A stretch of DNA of 64,000 nt from Pseudomaricurvus alkylphenolicus. Its GTDB lineage: Bacteria; Pseudomonadota; Gammaproteobacteria; Pseudomonadales; Cellvibrionaceae. Below the pieces are notes generated by a model, which saw only the letters and a program-made list of their open reading frames with translations, was not told where the DNA came from and ran no database searches. The position numbers were made by a program, and so were the translations under genes. Within the stretch, counting starts at the first letter, position 1. Every line of letters starts with the position of its first letter. This document shows, in pieces, positions 10,201-20,237 of the stretch. The stretch covers positions 309,777-373,776 of the forward strand of contig NZ_JAAQPI010000008.1 of assembly GCF_011683955.1 (NCBI RefSeq), written 5' to 3'.

Positions 10201-13200
10201 GCGACGAGACCCTGTTGGTCATCGATGCCGGTACCGGTAACAACACCATCACGTTTGGTAATGATGAAGCCACCAGCAATCAGGCCATTACTGCCATTGA
10301 TGGTTCCAGCATCACCGGTGAAAACATCACCCTGGTGATCCAGTCCGAAACTGATCTGTCCCGTGCTGACGTTTCCGGCGTCACTGCTGTATGGATGGGT
10401 AACGGCGACGCGCTGACTCTGACAGTATCCCAGTTTATCGCTATGGGTGGCTCTGCTTCCTTTAACGTTATCGGTGAGTCCTTCAACGCCAAGTCCACCA
10501 TCAACCTGATTGTTGACCAAGACACCTCTCTGGACGCGCTGGACATCGAGTCTCTGCCTCGTTCCATCGACCTGTCCTTCGAAATCAAGGACGGTGTCCA
10601 GCTGGAGCTGACCGCTCAGCAGCTGCATGAGCGCGTAATCTCTGAAGGCGTGTCTCTGTACAACGACATGAACACCGATTTCCAGAGCGGCACCGTACTG
10701 ATCACTGGTGCTGGCACTGACTTCGATCCGTTCAATAACAACGATGCGGTTCGTACCGATGATGCCGACGCCACTTATCTGGGTGGTTCACTGTCCAGCG
10801 ACTTCCACAATGATGCTGTGGCTGCTGGCGGTAACGGTGATGGAGATATCACACGCGACGAGTGGGGCTCTAACGTCCTGGTTGACCGTACTCTCACTGG
10901 CTACGATCGCCCAGCTGATACTCCTTCCTATAGCCGTCTCGTTATCGATACCGACAGTCTGGAAGGCGGTGTTCTGAACCCGTTCGACACTATCGAAACC
11001 TTCCTGCGTATTGTTGGTGACTCCGGTCTGACCTTCGAACCTGTTGCTTCTGGTGTAGACGAGTGGGGCCGCCCAGTCGAGAACGCGGGTGACTCCATTG
11101 AGCTGGCCACTGATAGCGAGTACTTCCTGATCGATTACTCCGGTGTGGGTGGCGAAGTTTCCGGTCTGGTTGTTGAACACTTCGAAAAAGCGACTGTTCT
11201 GGTTGACGGCGTCTGGATGGGCGGTGTCTTCGGTAACGGCATCAATGCTCGCCTGGATGTGAAACTGGAAGGCGATGTTGGTACTGACGAACAGGGCCTG
11301 ATCTCCAGTGGCGTTCAGACCTTCGTAGTGGTCGACGCTGACGACGACCATACCTTCTACACTTGCGAGACCACACAGGATCTCGAAGTGCTGGGTATCC
11401 AGGGTCTGTACGATACTACCATCACCTTCGACAACACCGAGCGTGGCGTTGAGTTCTTGATGGAAGTCGAGTACGCCAAAGACGTTGGCTACGCCGTTGG
11501 TCACCTGGTGGGTGATTTTGCCCGCGAAGATGCCGATGCCGTTGTAAATATCGTAGGTCTGGATGCTCTGCCAGCAGGTGAAGTTCAGATGGTTGAGGGT
11601 ATTACCCTGATCAACGCTGAATCTGCCACCATTAACATTACTGGCGGCGACACCGAGATCGATGCTTTCACAGGCGCCGACGTTTCCGAGCTGACCCTGA
11701 CTGCCGATGCCGATGTGGAATTCCCAGCGATCAGCACTGTTGTTGATTCGTTCGACGCTTCTGGTGTTGTCGGTGAGCTGACCACTTCCATGGATCTGGC
11801 CGGTGAAGACGATGGCATGACCTTCGTTGGTGCCGCTGGTGGTACCACACTGACTGTTGATGACGCTGGCGTTGATGCTATCGACAGCATCTCTGGTGCT
11901 GGTGAGATCAGCCTGATCATTGATGGTACTGTTAACCTGACAGCTGCATCTCTGACCAACGTTACCTCTGTCAGCATTGGCTCCGGTGACACCCTGGTTC
12001 TGACCATCGCTCAGTCTGCCGCAATTGGCGAAGCCAATATTGTTGGTGACAGCGACATGACCTCTGTTCTGACCCTGGTTGGTCTGGGCGAGGAAGCATT
12101 CAGCCTGGCCGCCTATGATTCTTCTTTGACCTTTGCAGGTCTGAATCTGCAGGTTATCAGCGCTGATGAAGTCACTCTGCACCCTGACACTGATCTGACC
12201 GATGTTGCCAGCCTGGTTGTACCTGAAGGTACCGTGCTGAACCTGACAGCGGCTCAGTTCCAGCAGCTGAATGGTACCGGTACCATTACTGGCGTTGACG
12301 CAACTGGTGCGGCAAGCACTGAGTACACTGTTAACATCACAGACCTGACTCAGGCCGACGTTGCAGCTGGCCTGGATATCGCTCTGGTAACTGCAGAGAA
12401 CATCTCCATCACTCTGGCCGAGAATGTAGATATTCCTGCTGATGACGCTCCAGACATCAACACCAGCCTGGCCGTAGGTGCAGGTGACAGCCTGACCATC
12501 AATATCGGCGACGACATGACTCTGGTTCTGCCTGAGGCTGAAGACGTTGACGGCGCGACCATCAATGGTGGCAGCAACTCCACTCTGGAATTCTCTGACG
12601 ATACTGCCAGCGACGTTGATGCTTCTGGTTGGGATATTGACTTCCTGCGTGTTTCTTCTACATACGTTGCAGCATCCAATATCGACGATCTGTTCCAGGG
12701 ATTGCTGGAGCGTGTTGAGAAGGTGGTCTTCCAGGGTCCTGACCAGGTTAACGCAATACCTCAGACTGTTACCCTCGAAGAAGGCATCACCATTACCGGT
12801 GGATTTACCATCGCTCGTATTGAAGATGATTACGAGATCTCTGACCTCACTATCAATATGGAAGGTGGTGTCGAGATTGTTGGTGATCTGACCATCGATT
12901 CTACCGATAAGAACGACGGCTCTGATCTTCTGCACAGCCACCTGAAGACACTGGTGATCAATTCTACCGGTACTGCTCAGAACCAGCTGTCTGGAGATAG
13001 TGAAAACATCATCACAGGTGATATTACTTCCGATGATGGCACTGTTGATGAAGAAGCAGATAACAATCTGCTGGATGTGACCATCAACGCAGATCAGGAC
13101 TTTATCGTCACTGGCAATATCATCTTCGAATCCGTAACTGGTGACGATTCTTTCGGCTTTAACGATGACGATGAAGCTGAAGCGGTTCTGGCCATCAATG

Positions 13201-16200
13201 GCGCTGCGGACGTTACCTTTGGTATCGACACTAGCGATACTGACGTTGACGCCCTGACTGTCACACACAATGGTACTGGCACTGCCACTATCAATGTCGC
13301 GGCAGCCAATATTGACGCCGCCGACGCTCTGGCGTTCCAGGGAACCGGCAGTGTGGTATTGATTGTTTCCGGTACAGTTGACCTGTCCGACGATGACCTG
13401 AGTGCCGTAACTCAGATTCACCTGGCTGACGGTGCGGACCTGACCCTGTCTCAGGCTCAGATCGATGCAATTGGAGCTGGCAACATCACCATCGACGACG
13501 GCGATGCGGCTGATCTGAATGTGGTAGGTGTAGGTAGCACTCCGTTTGACGCCACCGCGTTTGACGAAGATATCGATATACAGGACATCACTCTGGTATC
13601 CGGCACAGTTACTCTGGATCCGGCCACTAACCTGACCGACGTTGATTCCATCATCGTTCCAGAAGGTAGCGTTCTGAACCTGACTGCTGCTCAGTTCCAG
13701 CAGCTGCTTGGTGCAGGCACCATTACTGGTGTTGACGCCGATGGCAATGCAAGCAGTGATTACACCGTTAACATCACCGACCTGATGCAGGCGGACGTTG
13801 ACGATCTGATCACCACTGGCATCACTGCTGACACCGTTACTCTGGCGCTGGGTGAAGACGTTGACCTGACTGTAGGCGACGTTATTACCAACGTTGACGA
13901 AGTGTTCATGACCGACGGCCAAAGCCTGGGTCTGGCAACTTCCGATCAGGCTGACGGTCTGGACATTACTGGTGGTGCCAATACCACGGTCACCTTCCTG
14001 TTCGCTGAAATGGCGGGCACTGCTCTAGCACCCGTTAACGAAGATGACTCTATCGACGTTTCCGGCTACAGCATCACAACTCTGCGTGCCCTGGCGGTAT
14101 TTGTCGGCGGTGTTAATGCTGAGTTCCTGCTGGATGATCTGAGCGAAGATGTCACCCTGAACCTGTTCTACGATCCGGATGCAATCGGTGTTGTTGTTCC
14201 TTACAACCGCTTCGTGGTTGTAGAAGAGAGCGTGACCTCTGCCGGTATCGAGTTTAACGACCTGGACGAGCTGTCCGCAGTTCGCAACCTGACCGTTACT
14301 CTGCAGGGCGAAGGCGACGGTGAGTTTGATGACGACAATGGTTCTACCATTGACGGCACCATTAGTGGCGGCGACGCGATCAACCTGGGCACCATCGTTA
14401 CTGATCCTGCTGACACCATCACCACTTGGTTCGACACACTGACCATCGTGTCCGAAGGTGATGCAGCTGATGCGCCTAACCAGATCATCGGCAACATCTC
14501 TCCTCTGGATAATGGAGATGCTGATATTGTAGGTCCTCCGCTAATCGAGCATGCAGACAACGACCTGTTGACCGTTGCGATTAATGCGACTCACGACCTG
14601 AATATTGTGGGTGATATTGTCTTTAACTATGCTGATGCTGCTTCCGGCCGTAACAACGCAGACACCGATAGCGATGCAAACGTTGTGCTGACCATCACTG
14701 GCGACGCTCCAGTCTCCATTGGCGGTTATGTCGGTCAGGACGGTGACGGCGACATCGATTCCGTAACCATCACCAGTACCTCTACTGCTGAAGTGACACT
14801 GGGTCTGGATGCGGCTTCTGCTGTAGACGCCAACACCTCTATCGACGGCGGCGCGGGCGGTATAGCTCTGACCATCGACGACACTGCAGCCGTTGATCTG
14901 TCTCCAGCCACTCTGGCAGGTATCAACAGCCTGACCATTGGTGACAATGCCAGCGCGACTGCAACCATTGACCAGCTGGTGAATACCATTGGTCTGGCCA
15001 ACATCACTGGCGGTACTAACTCCACACTGAACATTGGTCTGTACATGGGTGAAGAGATCGACGCCCAGGCTCTGGCTGACGACGCAGGTGTAGATATCGG
15101 CACTATCGTGTTTGCTGCTGACGCAGGCGACATCACTGTAGACGCCAATACCGACTTCACCGGTGTGAACTCTCTGGAAATCCCAGCGGGCACCACCGTG
15201 TTTATGACCGCTGACCAATTCGCTCAGCTCGACGGCATCGGCACCATCACTGGTGACGGTACTGTTCACATTACTGACTTCAACAACACTCACGGTGATA
15301 CCGACTTCTCCGGTGTTGATGACGACGTACAGGGAACCATCTTCCTGGATGCCGCTGAAGCAGCTGTGATCATGTCCATCGACGGCGACCTGGCTGATCT
15401 TGACGTCTTCGCAGTTGAGCTGACCGCCAACAACCAGAGCGTAACCTTCTCCGGTCACTCTCAGGCAGATGGCCGCACGGTTACCACTGGCGACGCCATC
15501 ACTGGTACACAGGTTGTGATTGGTTACGAAGCGCCGACCACTCAGATTGTGACCACCGACTACGCCAGCACCATTGACGAAGTACGCGTGTTCAACACTC
15601 TGGTGGCTGATCAAAACGTTGAAGATCTGCTGTTCGATCTGGCCTCTGCCATCGACGTGACTATCTTCCGCGCTGATGACGATGCCCCGGTTGACTCTAC
15701 AGTGATTGAGTCCACTAACCGTGTTGTTAATGTCGAAGAAAATGTAACTGTAGACGGCGACCTGATCTTCAACGATCTGCGCGTTGATACTGAAGTTACC
15801 ACTTTGACCATTAACCTCGAAGGTGGCGCCGACATCCAGGGTACAGTCAATATCCCGACTGTTTCCGATCCGATCATCCTGGACGAAACCGATCAGTTCC
15901 CTGCCTTCTTCGGTGAGCTGGTAATCAACTCCGACGGTGACAGCCCTAACTCCATCGAGAACATCGCTGCGGGTACTGAAGGTGGTCTTGGCACTGCTGA
16001 AACCTTCACTGTGACCTTCACCGCTGATACTTCTGCGGATGGTGACGGTACTATCACCTTCGACGGCGTGGTTATTACTGTTCCAGACGGCACTTCCGCC
16101 AATGACATTCGCGCTGCTGTAGTGACCGCCATCAACGATGCCAACGACGCCGGTGATACCCACTGGACTGCCGTAGCTGGTGCTGGTGCTGGTGAGGTTG

Positions 16201-19200
16201 ACTTCACTCTGGATCACCCGGAAAACGTTGACGACGTTGTTAACGCTGACTTCGTGATCGCTGGCTCTGACACGACTGCCACTGTAGCCGCTGTCGTAGA
16301 CGGTGCTTCTCCAAGCGAAAACAACCTGCTGGACGTTGTGATCAACGCCACTCAGGACCTGACCATTGACGAGATCGAGTTCTCTTCTCGCAATGACAGT
16401 GACGACGAAGCGACGGCCACTCTGGAAGTCAATGGCGCTGGTAACGTGGTTATCAACGATCTGGATACCGACGACGATGACGTCGACGCTCTGGTGGTTG
16501 ACCACAATGGTACTGGTGACCTGACCATCGCTCTGTCCGAAACCATTCTGACAGTCGATGCCGCTGACGCTATCACTGTTGATGGTTCCGACGCTGCCGG
16601 TAACACCATCATCGCCGTACACGGTGACCTGAACCTGTCTGACGACACTCTGGTTGGCGTTAACGCGATTGAGCTGACTGCGGTTGATGCAGACACCACT
16701 GCCGCTGTTACTCTGACCACCACTCAGTTTGTGAACATCGGCGAAGCAGGCTTCAGCCTGGTCGACAACACTACTGGTGGCGTTGCTGGTGTACAGCAGA
16801 TCAACCTGACCAGCTATAACGGTGAAGACATCCAGTCTGACGAGCTGAACGCTGATCCGGATGATGTTGAGATCACCATTCAGTCCATCACTGTTGAAGA
16901 CACCAATGGTACAGTCACTGTTCCTGCCGGTGCGGACCTGAGCAACGTTCAGAGCATTGTGATTCCGGAAGGAACCACTCTGGAAATGACCGCTGATCAG
17001 TTCCAGTCCATGCCTACTGGCACCATCACTGGTGACGGTACTCTGAACATCACCAATCTGGATGACGACAATGCCGATATCGATCTGAGCACTGTTGCCG
17101 CCAACGCTGGTGTGATCAGCCTGGATGCTGCTGCAGCCACTGTTGTACTGAACGGTGTGACCGACGCAGCGGTTCTGGATGGCACAGGAACGGTATCTGC
17201 ATTCTCTATCCTGATGACTGCAGACGGCCAGAGCCTGACCCTGTCCAACGAAACTCAGGCAGACGGTCGTACTGTTGACGGTTCTGCACAGACCAACACT
17301 ACTCTGGTACTGGGCTTCGATAACGCTGACGGCACCGACGCCGACGCGATCATCGAATCTGCCGGCTTCGACGTAGACGATCTGTTCGTACTGGACGAGT
17401 TCGTAGACAACGCCACTGCAGGTACCTTCAACTTTGAAGAGATCTACAACGGTCTGTCTGAAGACGTGACTGTGACCATCTTCGAAGTGGGCGGCGCAGT
17501 TGTTGTCCCAGTTGATGCTACAGCCATCTCCACCACCAACCGTGTTGTGATTGTCGAGCCTGATACCGATGTGGTACCAGACATCGCCTTTAACATCCTG
17601 GATGGTGACGCGGAAGTTGCGACACTGAGCATCACCTTGTCCGGTAACTCCAACATTCAGGGTAGCCTGCTGCTGCCGACTAACCTGGATACCGATCTGG
17701 ATCCACTGGGCGACGGCACTCAGTTTGCTCTGTACTTCCGCGGGTTGACCATCAACTCCGAAGGTACCGGTGCTAACTCCATGGGTGACATCTCTGCGGT
17801 TGGTGCAGGCGCTCAGGAAACCTTCTCTCTCACCTTGGACGCAGCCATGGCTGTAGTTGGTGGTGACACTGTCACTTTCGACGGCACTACTGTTGATCTG
17901 ACGGGTGCAGGTGACGAACTGGGTGCAGCCGCGCTGATTGCCGCTGCTGAGTTTGAGAACTGGACTGTTGCCAATGGTGGTGGTGGTGTTCTGAACTTCA
18001 CCAGTATCGTTAACGGTAACGTCACTGATCCTGTGATTGGCGACTTTGTATTCTCTGACGAGGACGGTGCCAGTACTAATCTGACCGGCGTCGTAGGTGC
18101 CAATGTTGACGGTGCAGCCGAAGAGAACAACCTGCTGGACATCACTATCAACGCTGATACTGATGTAACCATCGGAACCATCTTCCTGCAGTACCAGACC
18201 AACTCCCTGTACGATGTTGACGATAACCCCATCGCCACTCAGGAAGCGACCATCACCGTTAACGGTGCAGCGGACGTAACCATCACTCAGGTGGATACTA
18301 CCGACATTCACGTGACTGGTGTGAACCTGGTTCACAATGGTACAGGTACCCTGACCGCACCTGGCGCAAGCCCTGGTCTGGATCTGGGCGCTGGTACTAC
18401 CACTGTGACCTTCGACGGTACCGGTAACTTCGTCTTCGGTTCTGCTGACGATGCGCTGACTGATCCGGATGACGTAGATACCTTGCCTGACGCTTCTGGT
18501 GTTAACGGTGCAGCATTGACTACCATCGATGCCTCTACCCTGACTGGTGATCTGGATCTGGGTACCATCACTGACGTTGACGAGAGCGACTTCACCTTGA
18601 CCGCTGGTTCTGGTGTGACCACCGTTAGACTTGGCGATGCCAACAACAACGCTGGCGCCATGAATCTGGATTCCCAGGGTGATTGGACCTTCGATCTGTC
18701 TGCGGCTGCGGCTGGCAGTACTCTGACTCTGTCCGATACTGTAACCATCCCAGACATGACGGGTGAAGCTGCTGCTGATGCAGGTTCTCTGACCATCAAC
18801 ACTGGCGCCAATGGCGTGCTGGTAATCGACGGCAACGTTGACCTGCGCACCCTGGTGGACACTGACGGTAACAACAAGCTGGATCTGACTGGTGTTGTTG
18901 AAATCAACATCCCAGCCGGCTCTTCGCTGCAGTTGACCGATGCTCAGTGGGCTGCTTTCACTGGCACCATCACTGGTGACGGTGCAGACCTGCTGTACAT
19001 TGATGACACTAACGTTGCTGCCTTCGGTGGTGGTGCTGCTATCGACCTGCTGGACGTTCGCGGTGTTAACGAGATTCAGATCGATGATCAGACCACTGGT
19101 CTGAATACTCTGACTCTGACCTCTACTCAGGCGCTGATTACCAGCACTGTAGACACTGTGTCCGACCCAGACGTTGTTGGCGATGCCGGAGACCTGGATG

Positions 19201-20237
19201 CGTTCACCACTGTCAATATTGATGTAGACGCTGCGGCTGACATCAGTGACGTGGTTGGTGGTGCAACCACTACCACCATTGACGTGGACGCAGGTGTTAA
19301 CGCTGCACTGACTGTCAGAAACACTCAGATGGGTGCTCTGGCTGCCGGTGACACCAACTTCGACGACGACTTCGAAGAGACTTCCGGCCTGAGCATTGTT
19401 GCCCAGATCGTAACTGGCTTCGACTTCGTATCCGGAGATGCGATCCCAGGTGACCAGACCATCACCGTGACCATCAATACCCGTGATATCAACAACAACA
19501 TCACGGATTACAGTGTGTCCGGTAGCGCTATTGCCATCGCCAACTCTTCTGATCAGACGATCACTGAGTTTGCAGCGGTAAGCGCGGCTGATGAGACTGC
19601 GTTCGATGCCATGCTGGCCGGTGCCAGTGCTATCGAGCACACCGGTGTAGGTTCTGAAGCCAGTATCCGCGATGGTGACGGTGTTAACACTCGTGCCCTG
19701 ACTGCGACTGCCGGCGTTGAAGACACCTTCGTCTTCATCGGTACCACCGGTGGTGTTGCCGCATCGCTGGATATTGACGCTGATGAGTACGTGTCCATCA
19801 CCGGCTTTGCTAACGCCGATGGTGATCAGCTGGACATCTCCGCGATGATTGCTGCTGATGGTGAAGGTACTGCTGCTATTACCTCGGTAGCTAACAACAC
19901 TGGTCAGACAGTAGACGCTGCGAATACCAATGTGTACATCTTCGCACAAGACGCTTCTGCCAATGATGTTGATATCACCACCGACGATAACAACGACATC
20001 GCTGACTTTACTGATCTGGCTGATGTTGCTGCATGGTTGGATGACGGTAGTGACACTGACTTCCTGCAGAGTGATACTCTCAACGAAGTTCACTACCTGG
20101 TGCTCAACGATGGTACTGATTCGTACATCTATGAAATCACAGATGCAAACGATGGTGCTGCCGTGACTGCCGGTGAACTCAACTTGGTAGGTATGGTCAA
20201 CGGTGTACTGGTAGCTGCTGACTTCACTATCGCCTGA
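7221..20237 (+). CDS. Giant secreted repeat protein with N-terminal DUF4214 pair; candidate S-layer protein
   Basis: 4338 residues, extremely rich in Asp, Thr, Ala and Val, with only one cysteine noticed (about residue 1382, YTCETT). Residues 1-125 hold two DUF4214 units (IYIGLLGRAAAQAGLEYW and YENLFERAPADEGLEYW). Residues about 755-980 hold degenerate Ca-binding-like GDGNN repeats. From about residue 1658 the protein consists of large related units, each containing a motif of the type VPEGTVLNLTAAQFQQL followed by GTITG, and four contain NNLLDVxINA. The end (VNGVLVAADFTIA) fits an uncleaved C-terminal type I secretion signal; no Sec signal peptide is present. Export by the ABC/HlyD/TolC genes upstream is likely. 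Strong promoter, strong ribosome-binding site and heavily biased codons (Leu nearly always CTG; TTA, CTA and TCA avoided) point to very high expression. SapC is encoded just downstream. S-layer function is inferred by analogy with Caulobacter RsaA; a giant adhesin is the alternative. Confidence 0.85.
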   Translation: MATVSEQIQQIYIGLLGRAAAQAGLEYWTEQIESGNLTIEQLRANIVNEQPEYIEGLGSQTRAQVVFALYENLFERAPADEGLEYWVNGGGSTVNIDQLVLALIDGASAADQLVLANKVEAAEYYTAQRGSAETHNAGDAAAAVAEVDGTVASLEASKAVVDGLNNPGNTSNTFTLQENTTVIGASAGQDEVTELVNYWGDPDTGEGIPLVDLLEYVRSLTGLDFHELGLINIANGNDDGLNNGEEGSPGSSTEVNGGIDPNDAQNITITTGDVGDDSNVDVVISVTDSDGTIHQSEASIAVEYVDFLNDLLLDGEDGESRLFEKEIIVSEGVSGSAGEEVPVDIVLTTTTNNGGTVEAGYTSAVNDKIDAGRLDLLHKAYIDGGDGVNTLQISAKGVYAQPKQLFNIDHVTIENLPNVYTTIDDDGQPVNTYTDYGWGVSGTGEFANSVLDLRYAHDIQTLTITEGDFEGLEVYDLEGGIAQQSVVNFGTSVVAGDVFVITINGVDVSYEAQPAGADPVADPADTIEDVIAELVAAINNDPTVGDMVTASAGQNNINLTGDVAGADFNLSVDGDINDELVVEAEEPSSVANSIPLGDLTISGVRNGATTILEGNFSRDVKVHYSDVQGDDGINITLDSVNFTSGSDLDIAHNSPTLNIESTGGGNTLKGELSDSGEAGLQNLNITGDAFLYIQDSIASDFAGGTPAHIDASANTAGVDLSMNGYNDEVHFVGTLDSDDHFSSVNSSSGRDVSIQGGHGNNEFSVETDGNVVVSAGEGNNEIWAISNGDDEHVLEENVTVTVLGGNNHIGVESTDKFTISAGDGDNLIEAQGGAFEGVAATETDVSAIVLGDGNNQIDADAGVLAIVAGDGSNQISLGDNGYDFVTIPNVTPAPIASLSLTVGDGGNFIKAVNVATGSITAGAGSDSIEVEGTAYVDSSISINAGDGNNTVVVAEVEDVTVTTGSGDDSITIIGGDVDFDSADDTQDDLSGENGDETLLVIDAGTGNNTITFGNDEATSNQAITAIDGSSITGENITLVIQSETDLSRADVSGVTAVWMGNGDALTLTVSQFIAMGGSASFNVIGESFNAKSTINLIVDQDTSLDALDIESLPRSIDLSFEIKDGVQLELTAQQLHERVISEGVSLYNDMNTDFQSGTVLITGAGTDFDPFNNNDAVRTDDADATYLGGSLSSDFHNDAVAAGGNGDGDITRDEWGSNVLVDRTLTGYDRPADTPSYSRLVIDTDSLEGGVLNPFDTIETFLRIVGDSGLTFEPVASGVDEWGRPVENAGDSIELATDSEYFLIDYSGVGGEVSGLVVEHFEKATVLVDGVWMGGVFGNGINARLDVKLEGDVGTDEQGLISSGVQTFVVVDADDDHTFYTCETTQDLEVLGIQGLYDTTITFDNTERGVEFLMEVEYAKDVGYAVGHLVGDFAREDADAVVNIVGLDALPAGEVQMVEGITLINAESATINITGGDTEIDAFTGADVSELTLTADADVEFPAISTVVDSFDASGVVGELTTSMDLAGEDDGMTFVGAAGGTTLTVDDAGVDAIDSISGAGEISLIIDGTVNLTAASLTNVTSVSIGSGDTLVLTIAQSAAIGEANIVGDSDMTSVLTLVGLGEEAFSLAAYDSSLTFAGLNLQVISADEVTLHPDTDLTDVASLVVPEGTVLNLTAAQFQQLNGTGTITGVDATGAASTEYTVNITDLTQADVAAGLDIALVTAENISITLAENVDIPADDAPDINTSLAVGAGDSLTINIGDDMTLVLPEAEDVDGATINGGSNSTLEFSDDTASDVDASGWDIDFLRVSSTYVAASNIDDLFQGLLERVEKVVFQGPDQVNAIPQTVTLEEGITITGGFTIARIEDDYEISDLTINMEGGVEIVGDLTIDSTDKNDGSDLLHSHLKTLVINSTGTAQNQLSGDSENIITGDITSDDGTVDEEADNNLLDVTINADQDFIVTGNIIFESVTGDDSFGFNDDDEAEAVLAINGAADVTFGIDTSDTDVDALTVTHNGTGTATINVAAANIDAADALAFQGTGSVVLIVSGTVDLSDDDLSAVTQIHLADGADLTLSQAQIDAIGAGNITIDDGDAADLNVVGVGSTPFDATAFDEDIDIQDITLVSGTVTLDPATNLTDVDSIIVPEGSVLNLTAAQFQQLLGAGTITGVDADGNASSDYTVNITDLMQADVDDLITTGITADTVTLALGEDVDLTVGDVITNVDEVFMTDGQSLGLATSDQADGLDITGGANTTVTFLFAEMAGTALAPVNEDDSIDVSGYSITTLRALAVFVGGVNAEFLLDDLSEDVTLNLFYDPDAIGVVVPYNRFVVVEESVTSAGIEFNDLDELSAVRNLTVTLQGEGDGEFDDDNGSTIDGTISGGDAINLGTIVTDPADTITTWFDTLTIVSEGDAADAPNQIIGNISPLDNGDADIVGPPLIEHADNDLLTVAINATHDLNIVGDIVFNYADAASGRNNADTDSDANVVLTITGDAPVSIGGYVGQDGDGDIDSVTITSTSTAEVTLGLDAASAVDANTSIDGGAGGIALTIDDTAAVDLSPATLAGINSLTIGDNASATATIDQLVNTIGLANITGGTNSTLNIGLYMGEEIDAQALADDAGVDIGTIVFAADAGDITVDANTDFTGVNSLEIPAGTTVFMTADQFAQLDGIGTITGDGTVHITDFNNTHGDTDFSGVDDDVQGTIFLDAAEAAVIMSIDGDLADLDVFAVELTANNQSVTFSGHSQADGRTVTTGDAITGTQVVIGYEAPTTQIVTTDYASTIDEVRVFNTLVADQNVEDLLFDLASAIDVTIFRADDDAPVDSTVIESTNRVVNVEENVTVDGDLIFNDLRVDTEVTTLTINLEGGADIQGTVNIPTVSDPIILDETDQFPAFFGELVINSDGDSPNSIENIAAGTEGGLGTAETFTVTFTADTSADGDGTITFDGVVITVPDGTSANDIRAAVVTAINDANDAGDTHWTAVAGAGAGEVDFTLDHPENVDDVVNADFVIAGSDTTATVAAVVDGASPSENNLLDVVINATQDLTIDEIEFSSRNDSDDEATATLEVNGAGNVVINDLDTDDDDVDALVVDHNGTGDLTIALSETILTVDAADAITVDGSDAAGNTIIAVHGDLNLSDDTLVGVNAIELTAVDADTTAAVTLTTTQFVNIGEAGFSLVDNTTGGVAGVQQINLTSYNGEDIQSDELNADPDDVEITIQSITVEDTNGTVTVPAGADLSNVQSIVIPEGTTLEMTADQFQSMPTGTITGDGTLNITNLDDDNADIDLSTVAANAGVISLDAAAATVVLNGVTDAAVLDGTGTVSAFSILMTADGQSLTLSNETQADGRTVDGSAQTNTTLVLGFDNADGTDADAIIESAGFDVDDLFVLDEFVDNATAGTFNFEEIYNGLSEDVTVTIFEVGGAVVVPVDATAISTTNRVVIVEPDTDVVPDIAFNILDGDAEVATLSITLSGNSNIQGSLLLPTNLDTDLDPLGDGTQFALYFRGLTINSEGTGANSMGDISAVGAGAQETFSLTLDAAMAVVGGDTVTFDGTTVDLTGAGDELGAAALIAAAEFENWTVANGGGGVLNFTSIVNGNVTDPVIGDFVFSDEDGASTNLTGVVGANVDGAAEENNLLDITINADTDVTIGTIFLQYQTNSLYDVDDNPIATQEATITVNGAADVTITQVDTTDIHVTGVNLVHNGTGTLTAPGASPGLDLGAGTTTVTFDGTGNFVFGSADDALTDPDDVDTLPDASGVNGAALTTIDASTLTGDLDLGTITDVDESDFTLTAGSGVTTVRLGDANNNAGAMNLDSQGDWTFDLSAAAAGSTLTLSDTVTIPDMTGEAAADAGSLTINTGANGVLVIDGNVDLRTLVDTDGNNKLDLTGVVEINIPAGSSLQLTDAQWAAFTGTITGDGADLLYIDDTNVAAFGGGAAIDLLDVRGVNEIQIDDQTTGLNTLTLTSTQALITSTVDTVSDPDVVGDAGDLDAFTTVNIDVDAAADISDVVGGATTTTIDVDAGVNAALTVRNTQMGALAAGDTNFDDDFEETSGLSIVAQIVTGFDFVSGDAIPGDQTITVTINTRDINNNITDYSVSGSAIAIANSSDQTITEFAAVSAADETAFDAMLAGASAIEHTGVGSEASIRDGDGVNTRALTATAGVEDTFVFIGTTGGVAASLDIDADEYVSITGFANADGDQLDISAMIAADGEGTAAITSVANNTGQTVDAANTNVYIFAQDASANDVDITTDDNNDIADFTDLADVAAWLDDGSDTDFLQSDTLNEVHYLVLNDGTDSYIYEITDANDGAAVTAGELNLVGMVNGVLVAADFTIA
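9480..10160 (+). repeat. Degenerate GDGNN (RTX-like) repeats inside the giant protein
   Basis: At residues about 755-980 short runs such as GGHGNNEF, GEGNNEIW, GDGDNLIEA, GDGNNQIDA, GDGSNQISL, GDGNNTVVV and GSGDDSITI recur every 20-40 residues rather than every nine. They resemble relaxed RTX calcium-binding turns. Calcium binding would fit folding outside the cell after unfolded secretion, but the repeats are too sparse to prove a parallel beta-roll. Confidence 0.6.
12192..18985 (+). repeat. Five large homologous units in the giant protein
   Basis: A recognisable motif starts at nt 12192, 13629, 15153, 16935 and 18882 (residues 1658, 2137, 2645, 3239 and 3888). Each begins with (D/N)(L/F)(T/S)xV and continues with (V/I)PxG, an L/MTAxQ core and a GTITG turn. 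Spacing grows along the chain: 479, 508, 594 and 649 residues. Two of the longer units contain an extra module of about 105 residues (near 2924-3031 and 3527-3631). A second marker, NN(L)LxVxINA, lies near residues 1947, 2445, 3033 and 3634. This shows growth by duplication followed by domain insertion. Confidence 0.75.

Noticed and set aside
10788..13922. 1044-codon open frame on the minus strand
   Set aside because: Same reason as the 1850-codon frame: codon-bias shadow of the giant gene.
14541..20093. 1850-codon open frame on the minus strand
   Set aside because: It is in exact codon register with the giant gene and is explained by avoidance of TTA, CTA and TCA codons; no ribosome-binding site, and its composition is the mirror of the sense repeats.
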